DNA from: Phycisphaerales bacterium
GTDB lineage: Bacteria > Planctomycetota > Phycisphaerae > Phycisphaerales > UBA1924
Direction of reading: 5' to 3'
DNA length: 27,907 nt
Assembly (NCBI GenBank): GCA_030680655.1
Contig: JAUXUZ010000496.1
Location: 1 to 27,907 of the forward strand
Shown: positions 20,922 to 27,907 of the stretch, in pieces
How the letters are laid out: every line of letters starts with the position of its first letter
How positions within the stretch are numbered: the stretch's first letter is position 1
Made by a program: the position numbers and the translations under genes
Notes under the pieces: model-generated
Databases searched by the model: none
Told to the model about the DNA's origin: nothing
What the model saw: only the letters and a program-made list of their open reading frames with translations

Positions 20922-21722
20922 TCAGTTGCTCCCCTCGCCCAGGCGCTTGTAGTACTCCTCGGTCAGGCGCTGATACTCCTTGCTGAACGAGTCGCCCGAG
21001 CCCTGCATGAGCAGCTGACGCACGCGCTGAGGGAGGTTGCCCCAGGCGGCGCGGGCGGCGTCGATCGCCGGACGCAGCTGAGCGTCACGCGTGCCTCCGC
21101 GCTCAGAGTCGTTGCTCGGGTCGCTGCCGGTCTGTTGCCGCTGCTCGCTCTGGCTCTGCTGAGATTGGTTGGGCTGCTGCTGCTGCTCGCTCTGATCCTG
21201 CGGCTTCTGCTGTGAAGAGCTCTGCTGCTGGCTTTGCTTCTGGCCGCTCCTCTTGAGCAGGGCCTCGAGCAGGCGCACGGTCTCTTCCTGAACTCGCTGC
21301 GTGTCGATCGACGTGTCGCCGGCTGACTCAAGCCTGTTCGCTGAGCGCTCCATGAGCGCGACGGCCCGCTGCAACTCGTTCCCAGGGGCTTCTCCGCTGA
21401 GCGCACGGACCAGATCGCCTGGGAGAGGAGGCACAGATGGCGTGGTGCCGGGTGTCGGCTGGGGCGGCTTTGTGGCCTCACTCGGCTGAGCGATGCCCAA
21501 CGCCTCGTCGAGGGATGGGAGAGGTTGCCGGCGAGGTGTCGGCTCTGAAGCAGGCGCAGGGGTGGGTGGTTTGGTTTGCTCCGGGGCTGGCTTGGGGGGA
21601 GGCGCAGCAGGGTCCTGCCGCGCGGGAGGCGTGGCCGGACCGGGCGCGGGCGGCTGGAGGGCCGCGGACAACGTGGCCGCCGACACAGCGGCGATAGCTG
21701 CAAACAGTTCACGCGTGTTCAT
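20922..21722 (-). CDS. Secreted Pro- and Gln-rich protein with conserved C-terminal helix
   Basis: The product is 266 residues and I recognise no named family. After a signal peptide (MNTRELFAAIAAVSAATLSA) comes a Pro-rich linker (about 22-103), then a helical segment (LQRAVALMERSANRLESAGD, followed by about 20 more residues). Residues about 160-200 are a Gln/Ser tract. The C-terminal module is AWGNLPQRVRQLLMQGSGDS followed by FSKEYQRLTEEYYKRLGE, the best-conserved-looking part. The tract is encoded by CAG/CTG-type triplet repeats like those in the upstream gene. The ATG at 21722 overlaps the upstream stop (ATGA) after GGGAGG, so translation is coupled. The layout suggests an extended periplasmic linker whose helices contact the coiled-coil protein encoded before it; that is inference. 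Confidence 0.75.
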   Translation of the reverse strand: MNTRELFAAIAAVSAATLSAALQPPAPGPATPPARQDPAAPPPKPAPEQTKPPTPAPASEPTPRRQPLPSLDEALGIAQPSEATKPPQPTPGTTPSVPPLPGDLVRALSGEAPGNELQRAVALMERSANRLESAGDTSIDTQRVQEETVRLLEALLKRSGQKQSQQQSSSQQKPQDQSEQQQQPNQSQQSQSEQRQQTGSDPSNDSERGGTRDAQLRPAIDAARAAWGNLPQRVRQLLMQGSGDSFSKEYQRLTEEYYKRLGEGSN

Positions 21723-24700
21723 TGGCCGCCTCCCTCTTGCTGCATCTGCTTCAGCAGCTTGGCGCCGCGTTCGGCGAGCGCTCGCTGCAGGTTCGCGGCC
21801 TCGGTCGCCGCGGGCCTGTCCCTGGCATCGTTGGCTTCACGGGTGAGCGCGAGCGCTTCCTGCTGCATCGACTTGAGGAGCTTCACTTCGGCGGCCGGTG
21901 GCAACACGGGCGGGGGCTGCCCGCCTCCTCCTCCTCCGCCACCACCACCCTGCTCGGCTTCGCGGAACTTCTCTTCCTCGTTCTTGCTCTCTTCGAGGGC
22001 ATCGATCAGTTGACGGAGCACACGCTCGACGCCCCGCTGCCGGGCCGTGACGGACTCGCCGATCGACTCAGCGCGGAGGCCCTCGGCGGCAGCGCGGGCC
22101 ATCGTGTCGAGGCGGTCGTGCGCGAAGACGAAGAGTTCGGCGCTCTTCAGCTCGGCGGTCTCGTTCATCAGTGCAGAGGCCTGATCGGCGAGCGCATCCT
22201 CACGGTCTGCAAGCCCTCTTGCACGCGAACGCAGGCGCCGGTCAAGCTCCTTGCCCATCAGGTCGGCCCCCTCAGCGCGCACCGCGGCCTGCTCGGTCAG
22301 CATCGCCTGGTACCTCTGCTTCAGCTCCGCGCGCTGGCGGTCCGCGTCCCGCTTGGCGGCATCGTCCTGCTGCTTCTGCGCTTCGTTCCGCGCTTCGGTG
22401 AGCCGGGCAACGCTCTCGCGCTCGGCGGTTTCCGCCGCCGGACCATCGACCGGCTCAGCGCGGAGGGCGACGATGGCCGCCTGCTGCGCGCTCGCTGCGT
22501 CGTTGATCAGCGCTGCGGCGCGGCGTCCTTCCTTGCCCGCTTCTCTTGCCTGACTCACAGCGCCGAGGGAAAGGTTGTGCAGCTTGAGCATCGGCTGGTC
22601 GAGCCCCTTGAACGCGCCCGCGGTGGCATCGGCCGCGATCGCGGCTGTTACGCGGCCGAGCTCCAGCTCCTGCAGCGTGATCAGGCGGTTGAGCGTCTCG
22701 ATCAGGCTGGCCATCTGGCGTTTCAGGGTCGCGTCGCGGCTCTTCTGGTTCTGCTTGAGCTGCTCCAGCACCTGCTCAAGGCTCTTCTGCGCCTGCTGCT
22801 GCTGCTGGCCCGCGCCCTGCTGCTGGTTGCGCTTGATCTGCTGTGCGGCCTGCTGCATCTGCTCGCTCGCGCCCGACTGCTGGCCCTTCTTGGCGGACAC
22901 TTCCATCGCCGCGGCACCTGCCTGGTCGCTCGACTTCATCTGCTGGGCACGCTCCTGGAGCTTCTTCAGCTGATCGTCGGTGCGTTTGGCGAGTTGCTCC
23001 TGCTTCTCCGACAGCTCGGCGATCTTCTGCTTCTCAGCCGCGGACAGCTCCTCCTCGCCCTTGCCAACCGTCTTCTCGCCCAGGTCCGCCGTCTGCTTCC
23101 GCAGCGCGGCCTGGTCTTCGATCAGCCGCTGCACGGCCCGTGTTGTTGACCACGCGTCCTGGCCGCGGTCGAGCGTTTCGGCGAGCTGCTCCAGCGCGCG
23201 GGCCGACCGCTCCTGCGCGGCAGCACTCTCGCTCTGTGATTGCCTCTGACCGGCCGGGTCTCCTGCGGCCTTGGCCTCGTCGGCCTTGCGGGCCGCCTCA
23301 GCGGCTTGCCGCGATGCTTCCTTCGCCTGCTCGGCAAGTGACCGAGCCTGTGACAGGATTGCGTCGAGGTCCTGGTCGCTGAGCCCGTTCTCTCGCACCC
23401 GCTTGGCGATCTCGGTCGCGGTCTTGCTCATGCGGGAGGTGCCGTCGGTGATCTCACTCTGCGGGCGGGCCAGACCTTCCGCCCCCTTCTTTGTCCGCTC
23501 GGTCAGGGCGTCCTGCTGCTCGGTGGCCTTCACGGCCGCGCGCCGCACACCCGCCAGTTCGTTCCACACCTGTTCGACCATGGCCTCTGGTGAGATCACC
23601 TTAACGCGGCGCACGGCTGATCGGACCGGCTCGTGGAACTTGCCGTCTACCTCGTATGTGTCGGCGGCGACGGCCGTCAGCCAGACCTCCTGGCCCGCCG
23701 TCACGTTCAGGCCCTGCAGATCGATCTCCCCGCTCAGGGTGGCCGATCGGTCGGTCCCTTCAACGCGCAACAACTGGGTGTAGTCGAGGGTTGGTTCAAC
23801 CGCATCGCTGGTGGAGCCGGTCTTGGGAGCAGCGACCAGGTACGCAAGCTCTGCCCACCGGATGCCGACATCGTCGCGTGCTTCGCCGACAACGGGGACC
23901 TTGGCGGTCACCAGCACTTCGATATCCTGCGCCGGCTGGACGACAACTACCTCGGGCAAGCGGTCCTCGCGCATCTCGACGCGGTAGACCGACTCCTGCG
24001 ACGGCTCCAGGCCGTTCGTATCGAGCGGGTGCGGCACGATCCGCACGGTCTCGCGCTGTGTCCATGCGATCCGCCAGACCGTCGGCTCTGACGAGATCGT
24101 GGTGTCATCGGCCGCGGCGAGGGCAGCGCCCTGCTCGCCAAGTGCCGCCCTGGCCCACGCGATGCGCTCGGGTGTCACCGCCGAGCCGCCGCTCTTGAGT
24201 CCCTGCACGGGCTTGTTCAGGCGGAGGGTCAATTCAACGCGCGAGCCGGCCAGCACGCCGGCAACCGTTGCCCGCTGGTCCGTGCCCGGACCGGCCTCGA
24301 GCACACGGTCGTCCTTTTCTCGGGCGTACTGCGGTGCAGTGACGCTCACTTGTGCGCCCACCACCGCTGGCGGCGGCACCAGTCGGACCCGCTCGGTATC
24401 TGTCCGATCGTCGGCTGAGGCGAACCAATACTCGAGCGTGCTCTCCTGCGTTCGATCGAGCGTGCCCGCGGCCAGCACTCCGGATTCGAGCAGCGTCTCG
24501 AGCAACGCGCCCTTCAGCGGTCCCTCTGTGGCACCCGCTTCCAGCGGCAGCAGCACCTCGCGCCCCTGCGATGAGAGGGCCTGCTCGCGCACCGGCCCGT
24601 TGCCGACGCGGTACTTCACCGTCACCAGCGCGGCCGGGTCGCCCTTGACCAGCGCTGCGCGCAGCGTCAAAGCGTTGCCAAGCGGGTGGACCGTGACGCC

Positions 24701-25306
24701 GGTGATGTCGCGCACGCCCGTGCGCTTGGGCCACTCCACGCCGCTCCAAGGGGTCAGCACGCGCCGTGCACCCAGCAGCGTTGCCAGCGGGGCGAACGCC
24801 AGCATGGCCGCCAGCGCAGCACCGGCCAGGATGCTCACAAGCGCGGCCGCCGCGGGCCGGCGCCAATCGACGACCCGCGCGAGTGGGAGCCGGCCCAGCG
24901 CGGACCTCGCACGGTCAACGACCACTTCAGCACCGGGAGCACCGACCAGGCCGACGCCCGAAGCAAGCACGCCGGTGACTCCTTCGCCGGCGTCACGCCC
25001 ACGTTCAACCCGCAGGGCCAGTTCTTCAAGGCTCGGCCGGAAATTGGCCGCGGGGCGCACACGCTTGAGCCAGTACCACGTGACCGCCGCCAGGGCGATC
25101 ACCAGCAGCACCATCCGCACCCACGCCGGGAGCCGCAGACCAAAGTCGATGACACCCGCGAGCATGGCCGCGGCGATCGCGCAGGCCACCAGCCATCCGA
25201 CCTTGTCGAGCACAAGGGCCGCGCGAATCAGGCGGCGCAGTGATGCCAGGCGCGCGAAGACAGCCTCGCGACCCTCGCCGGCATGGAGTTGTTGGACGCG
25301 TTCCAT
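21719..25306 (-). CDS. Giant membrane-anchored coiled-coil protein (DUF4175-like)
   Basis: The product is 1195 residues. Three membrane segments lie near the N-terminus (about 33-53, 60-80 and 150-175). They are followed by a segment VLTPWSGVEWPKRTGV and several beta-rich regions to about residue 560 (for example SVTAPQYAREKDDR and VEVLVTAKVPVVGE-like strands). From about 565 to the end the sequence is almost entirely helical and coiled-coil-forming, rich in Ala, Glu, Gln and Lys. It has poly-Gln patches (QQQGAGQQQQQAQ) and a run of ten glycines near residue 1120. Planctomycete genomes carry similar proteins next to VWA genes; DUF4175 is the closest family I can suggest. ATG 25306 is preferred to the preceding GTG because AGGAG lies 5 nt upstream. 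Function unknown. Confidence 0.78.
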   Translation of the reverse strand: MERVQQLHAGEGREAVFARLASLRRLIRAALVLDKVGWLVACAIAAAMLAGVIDFGLRLPAWVRMVLLVIALAAVTWYWLKRVRPAANFRPSLEELALRVERGRDAGEGVTGVLASGVGLVGAPGAEVVVDRARSALGRLPLARVVDWRRPAAAALVSILAGAALAAMLAFAPLATLLGARRVLTPWSGVEWPKRTGVRDITGVTVHPLGNALTLRAALVKGDPAALVTVKYRVGNGPVREQALSSQGREVLLPLEAGATEGPLKGALLETLLESGVLAAGTLDRTQESTLEYWFASADDRTDTERVRLVPPPAVVGAQVSVTAPQYAREKDDRVLEAGPGTDQRATVAGVLAGSRVELTLRLNKPVQGLKSGGSAVTPERIAWARAALGEQGAALAAADDTTISSEPTVWRIAWTQRETVRIVPHPLDTNGLEPSQESVYRVEMREDRLPEVVVVQPAQDIEVLVTAKVPVVGEARDDVGIRWAELAYLVAAPKTGSTSDAVEPTLDYTQLLRVEGTDRSATLSGEIDLQGLNVTAGQEVWLTAVAADTYEVDGKFHEPVRSAVRRVKVISPEAMVEQVWNELAGVRRAAVKATEQQDALTERTKKGAEGLARPQSEITDGTSRMSKTATEIAKRVRENGLSDQDLDAILSQARSLAEQAKEASRQAAEAARKADEAKAAGDPAGQRQSQSESAAAQERSARALEQLAETLDRGQDAWSTTRAVQRLIEDQAALRKQTADLGEKTVGKGEEELSAAEKQKIAELSEKQEQLAKRTDDQLKKLQERAQQMKSSDQAGAAAMEVSAKKGQQSGASEQMQQAAQQIKRNQQQGAGQQQQQAQKSLEQVLEQLKQNQKSRDATLKRQMASLIETLNRLITLQELELGRVTAAIAADATAGAFKGLDQPMLKLHNLSLGAVSQAREAGKEGRRAAALINDAASAQQAAIVALRAEPVDGPAAETAERESVARLTEARNEAQKQQDDAAKRDADRQRAELKQRYQAMLTEQAAVRAEGADLMGKELDRRLRSRARGLADREDALADQASALMNETAELKSAELFVFAHDRLDTMARAAAEGLRAESIGESVTARQRGVERVLRQLIDALEESKNEEEKFREAEQGGGGGGGGGGQPPPVLPPAAEVKLLKSMQQEALALTREANDARDRPAATEAANLQRALAERGAKLLKQMQQEGGGQ

Positions 25307-25309
25307 CAC

Positions 25310-25502
25310 CGCTCCTGTCCACAGTCGATGCGCCGGACAGCAGGTCCGGTTCCCTCAACGGCCCGATAGTCCCTTCAATGTATCGGCTTACGCCCCCCGG
25401 GTTCGGGCCGATGCCTGGATTTCTGCCTTCCGGCGGGCCATTTGAACCCGGAAGCCATCGAATCAGGGGCTCCCGCTGTCCTTTGACGGCCCAAGTCTGG
25501 CA
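25310..25502 (-). other. Spacer between the VWA gene and the giant coiled-coil gene
   Basis: The spacer is 193 nt, long compared with the 1-30 nt gaps downstream, so an internal promoter is possible. It contains the perfect inverted repeat CCGGAC-N5-GTCCGG (25333-25349) shortly before the ribosome binding site. I see no convincing -35/-10 pair, terminator or coding gene. Confidence 0.45.
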
Positions 25503-27899
25503 TCAGATCAGTCGGATTACCCGTCGCAAGACCCATTCAATCGTCAGTAGGCCAAGCAGGATCATCAGCACGGCTGGCCGGTCCCAAAGCGTTTCCAGCC
25601 GGGCGACGCTGAGGGTGCGCACCTCGCGCTTGGGCAGCACGGCCGAGAGCCTGTCGATCGTGGCTTCGTTCAGGACGGTTCCGCCCGTCTCCTGCGCCAG
25701 GGCCGTCAACAAGGGGTGATCGGCCTCTGGCCGGCGCAGTTCGTCGTCGCGGAGCGCAACCTCGGCGGCCGCAGAGACACCCTTGCCCTCGAGGATCGCA
25801 TCGGTCACGACGCCCGACCACGTCCCGGCTGATTGGGGCACCCACGTGCCGACAAACGAGCGGGCGCGCCCTCCCCCCGCGTCTCCCGTTGGTTTCAGCA
25901 CGACCTCGACCTCGACGCGCTCGACTTCCCCTGTTGCGGTGGCCTTGGACAGCCTGACGGTGAGCCCGGTCGGCCGGGCGTCGAGCAGCGACTGATCGAT
26001 CAGGTCAACCCCGACACGCACGGGCGAACCGACCTCGGCATCCTTCGGCGTCAGCGTCAAGACCGCCGGCTTGCCCGACCGGGCGACGGACTCGCGACCG
26101 AGCAGACGGATCAACTGCATGTAGAAGCGTTCGGGAAGGTCTTCGCCGCGGCCGTACCTGAACCGCCACACCTCGTCGGTGGCGACGTAGACCACCCTGC
26201 CGGCGCCAAACCGCATCGTCACCACCGCGGGGGTTGGTGCGCCGATGCCGTCGGCGGGCGCTGCCATCGCGAGCGCCTCAGCCGCGGGCTTGAGTGTGCC
26301 CGGTTCGAGCCGCTGCATCCAGCGGAGCCGCGACCACCCCGCCGCGGGGTCGGACACTTGGGGAGGCCAGTAAGAGCCGTCGGGCTGGCGCTCGCCGAGT
26401 CGGAGCACGCCGAGCCCCTCGGCCAGCGGCGCCGGTCTCAGCACAACGTCACGGTCCCACAGGGCGACGGCATCGCTGCCGCCGCCGGCGAGGCCAGCGA
26501 GCGAGACCGGCAGCAGGTCTGCCAGCGGTGTGGCCCGGTAGGCGCTGGGCACCGCGGATGGGCCCGCGACCCACAGCAAGCCCGCGCCGCCTACCGCCAC
26601 CCGGTTGCGGATCTGCTCCAACTGGGCAGCGCCGATGACGCCCGGCTGAACATCACCGATCATGATCACGTCGATCGCGTCCCACGCGCTGGCGGAATCG
26701 GGGAGGGAGTCGATCTCCTCACTCCCTTCCTGCAGGTACTTGCGTCCAGCAGACAGCAGCAGGGCGCTGAAATTGACCGATTCGTCACGCGAGAAGATGT
26801 TCTTGAGGAAGCGGTACTCCCAGCGCGGGTAACCGTCAACGTACAGGAGCCGCAGCGGTCGGTTCACAAGCGCGAAGCCCACATCGGCCTTGTTGTTCGC
26901 CTCGATGAGGTCCTTGCTGCCGTCGACCGCTTCGACGCGAACCTCCCAGCTTGCGCGGTCGCCGGAACCGGCCGCGCCGCCCGTGAGCGTGAGCGCCTTG
27001 CTCGTCTGGCCCTCTGCCCACTCCACGCGCTGCTCGTCGAGCACCTCGCCGCTGTCGCGGTCGAGCAGGCGTGCCACCGCCGGGCCCGGCAGGCGCGTGC
27101 CCGTCCGTGCGATGGTTGCGCGGACGGGCACCGGGTCGTTCACAAAAGCGGCCGGGGGTGCATCGATCGCCCCGATCGCAACGTCCGTCAGTCCCTCGGC
27201 GCTGCCCAGCGGCACGACCACGATGGGTACTTTCTCCGACGTCAGCCGCTTGACGACTGCGCGGGGAACGTCCAGCGCCGATCGGCCGTCGCTGAGCAGG
27301 ACGATCCCGGCGATCGGTCGCGCAGCGCCCTTTGCGAGCGCACCTTCGATCGCCGCCGCGATGTCGGTCCGCTGTCCGGTTGGCCGTTCGAGCTGCGGCA
27401 GCCCGGAGCCGACCGGCAGGTCAAAGGCGCTCGCGTCGAACCCCAGCCACTTGACGGTGCGGTTCACCGCCATCTCCGCGAAGACGGGCGAGGCCTTCTG
27501 CAGGACCGCACGCAGCTGCTCGTCGCGCGTTCTGAGCACGCCCGCCGCCACTGCTCCCCCCGCCGGCGCATCGGCGATCGCCATCGACGCCGAACGATCG
27601 ACCAGCACGAGCACCCAGTCGCGCTCGACGTTCTCGCGTACCTCGATCAGCCGTGGCCCGCACACCAGCACCACCAGCAGCGCCAGGATCGCCGCCCGGG
27701 TTACGCCGGTGAGCACGCGCACCCAGGTGGCACCTTCCAGCCTGGCGTAGCTCCACCAGCCCAGTGCCGCGGCGGCCGCGATGATCACGGCCCAATGCCA
27801 CGGTGCCAGCGCGTAGGCGAACTCAAACCGCACCGCGGGTGAGCTCGGGTCGAGCGCCCCTTCCCCGCCGCCGATCAGCCGGGCGATCCACTCAAGCAC
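25503..27899 (-). CDS. Membrane VWA-domain protein with glutamine-amidotransferase-like domain
   Basis: The product is 798 residues if GTG 27899 is the start. The true start could lie beyond the window, since only 8 nt precede it. Two N-terminal membrane segments (about 35-50 and 68-84) precede a von Willebrand A domain with a complete metal site: DRSAS (101-105), Thr178 in GQRTD and Asp204 in LLSDGRS. An Ig-like region follows. A class-I-glutamine-amidotransferase-like Rossmann domain comes next (LLYVDGYPRWEYRFLKNIF, residues 351-369, then VIMIGDVQPGV). Further beta domains lead to one C-terminal membrane segment (about 774-795). No amidotransferase Cys nucleophile motif is evident, so that domain is probably structural. 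Such proteins often accompany MoxR ATPases and DUF58 proteins; those would lie outside this window. Confidence 0.83.
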   Translation of the reverse strand: MLEWIARLIGGGEGALDPSSPAVRFEFAYALAPWHWAVIIAAAAALGWWSYARLEGATWVRVLTGVTRAAILALLVVLVCGPRLIEVRENVERDWVLVLVDRSASMAIADAPAGGAVAAGVLRTRDEQLRAVLQKASPVFAEMAVNRTVKWLGFDASAFDLPVGSGLPQLERPTGQRTDIAAAIEGALAKGAARPIAGIVLLSDGRSALDVPRAVVKRLTSEKVPIVVVPLGSAEGLTDVAIGAIDAPPAAFVNDPVPVRATIARTGTRLPGPAVARLLDRDSGEVLDEQRVEWAEGQTSKALTLTGGAAGSGDRASWEVRVEAVDGSKDLIEANNKADVGFALVNRPLRLLYVDGYPRWEYRFLKNIFSRDESVNFSALLLSAGRKYLQEGSEEIDSLPDSASAWDAIDVIMIGDVQPGVIGAAQLEQIRNRVAVGGAGLLWVAGPSAVPSAYRATPLADLLPVSLAGLAGGGSDAVALWDRDVVLRPAPLAEGLGVLRLGERQPDGSYWPPQVSDPAAGWSRLRWMQRLEPGTLKPAAEALAMAAPADGIGAPTPAVVTMRFGAGRVVYVATDEVWRFRYGRGEDLPERFYMQLIRLLGRESVARSGKPAVLTLTPKDAEVGSPVRVGVDLIDQSLLDARPTGLTVRLSKATATGEVERVEVEVVLKPTGDAGGGRARSFVGTWVPQSAGTWSGVVTDAILEGKGVSAAAEVALRDDELRRPEADHPLLTALAQETGGTVLNEATIDRLSAVLPKREVRTLSVARLETLWDRPAVLMILLGLLTIEWVLRRVIRLI

Positions 27900-27907
27900 T
27901 GGCCACC

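Noticed and set aside
25833..27842. 669-codon plus-strand open frame opposite the VWA gene
   Set aside because: It reads as Arg/His/Pro/Gln-rich low-information sequence. The minus-strand frame has a VWA metal site and membrane segments.

Overview
The window is high-GC bacterial DNA, most likely from a Phycisphaerae-type planctomycete. Three things point there. Three secreted proteins end in a PEP-CTERM-like tail (x-P-G-A/S-A-A, a hydrophobic stretch, then RRRR). The spacers carry AAATGGC-type heptamer arrays and GTGACGCG-type octamer arrays. A long minus-strand operon encodes a VWA membrane protein, a giant coiled-coil membrane protein and a secreted alpha/alpha-toroid protein, a gene set I associate with planctomycetes. 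The assignment is inference from protein style, not from a marker gene.

Layout. Positions 1-999 (minus) hold rnpA, yidD and the start of secG, interleaved with heptamer repeats. Positions 1389-2802 (plus) hold two PEP-CTERM-like secreted proteins, each with its own promoter and terminator. Positions 2902-6228 hold a small membrane protein (minus), a PlsC-like acyltransferase (plus) and a fused double-domain ABC permease (plus). Positions 6537-7175 hold a third PEP-CTERM-like protein, and 7352-8893 an M17 leucyl aminopeptidase. Positions 8950-10715 are a possible metal-handling group: a Cys-rich secreted protein, a lipoprotein with an HMA domain and an outer-membrane barrel. Positions 10761-12002 (minus) encode an M16 peptidase homologue without its zinc motif. 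Positions 12212-13147 encode a TPR protein carrying two RNA-polymerase alpha-CTD-like domains. A small BamE-like lipoprotein and a BFD-type [2Fe-2S] protein then converge with overlapping stop codons.

Positions 13953-18444 are a peptidoglycan-precursor operon, murE-murF-mraY, joined by 4-nt overlaps. It converges on a minus-strand operon running from 27899 down to 18477: VWA/GATase-like membrane protein, 1195-residue membrane coiled-coil protein, Pro/Gln-rich secreted protein, secreted toroid protein and NPCBM-like secreted protein. The last four are nearly contiguous. The function of this operon is not known to me. It looks like an envelope-associated assembly and is the best candidate here for an uncharacterised system.

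Expression signals fall into two styles. Many genes have a TAnnnT -10-like hexamer 5-11 nt before the start codon and no Shine-Dalgarno, which suggests leaderless mRNA. Others (the PEP-CTERM genes, pepA, the TPR-alphaCTD gene and the operon-internal genes) have clear GGAG-type ribosome binding sites.
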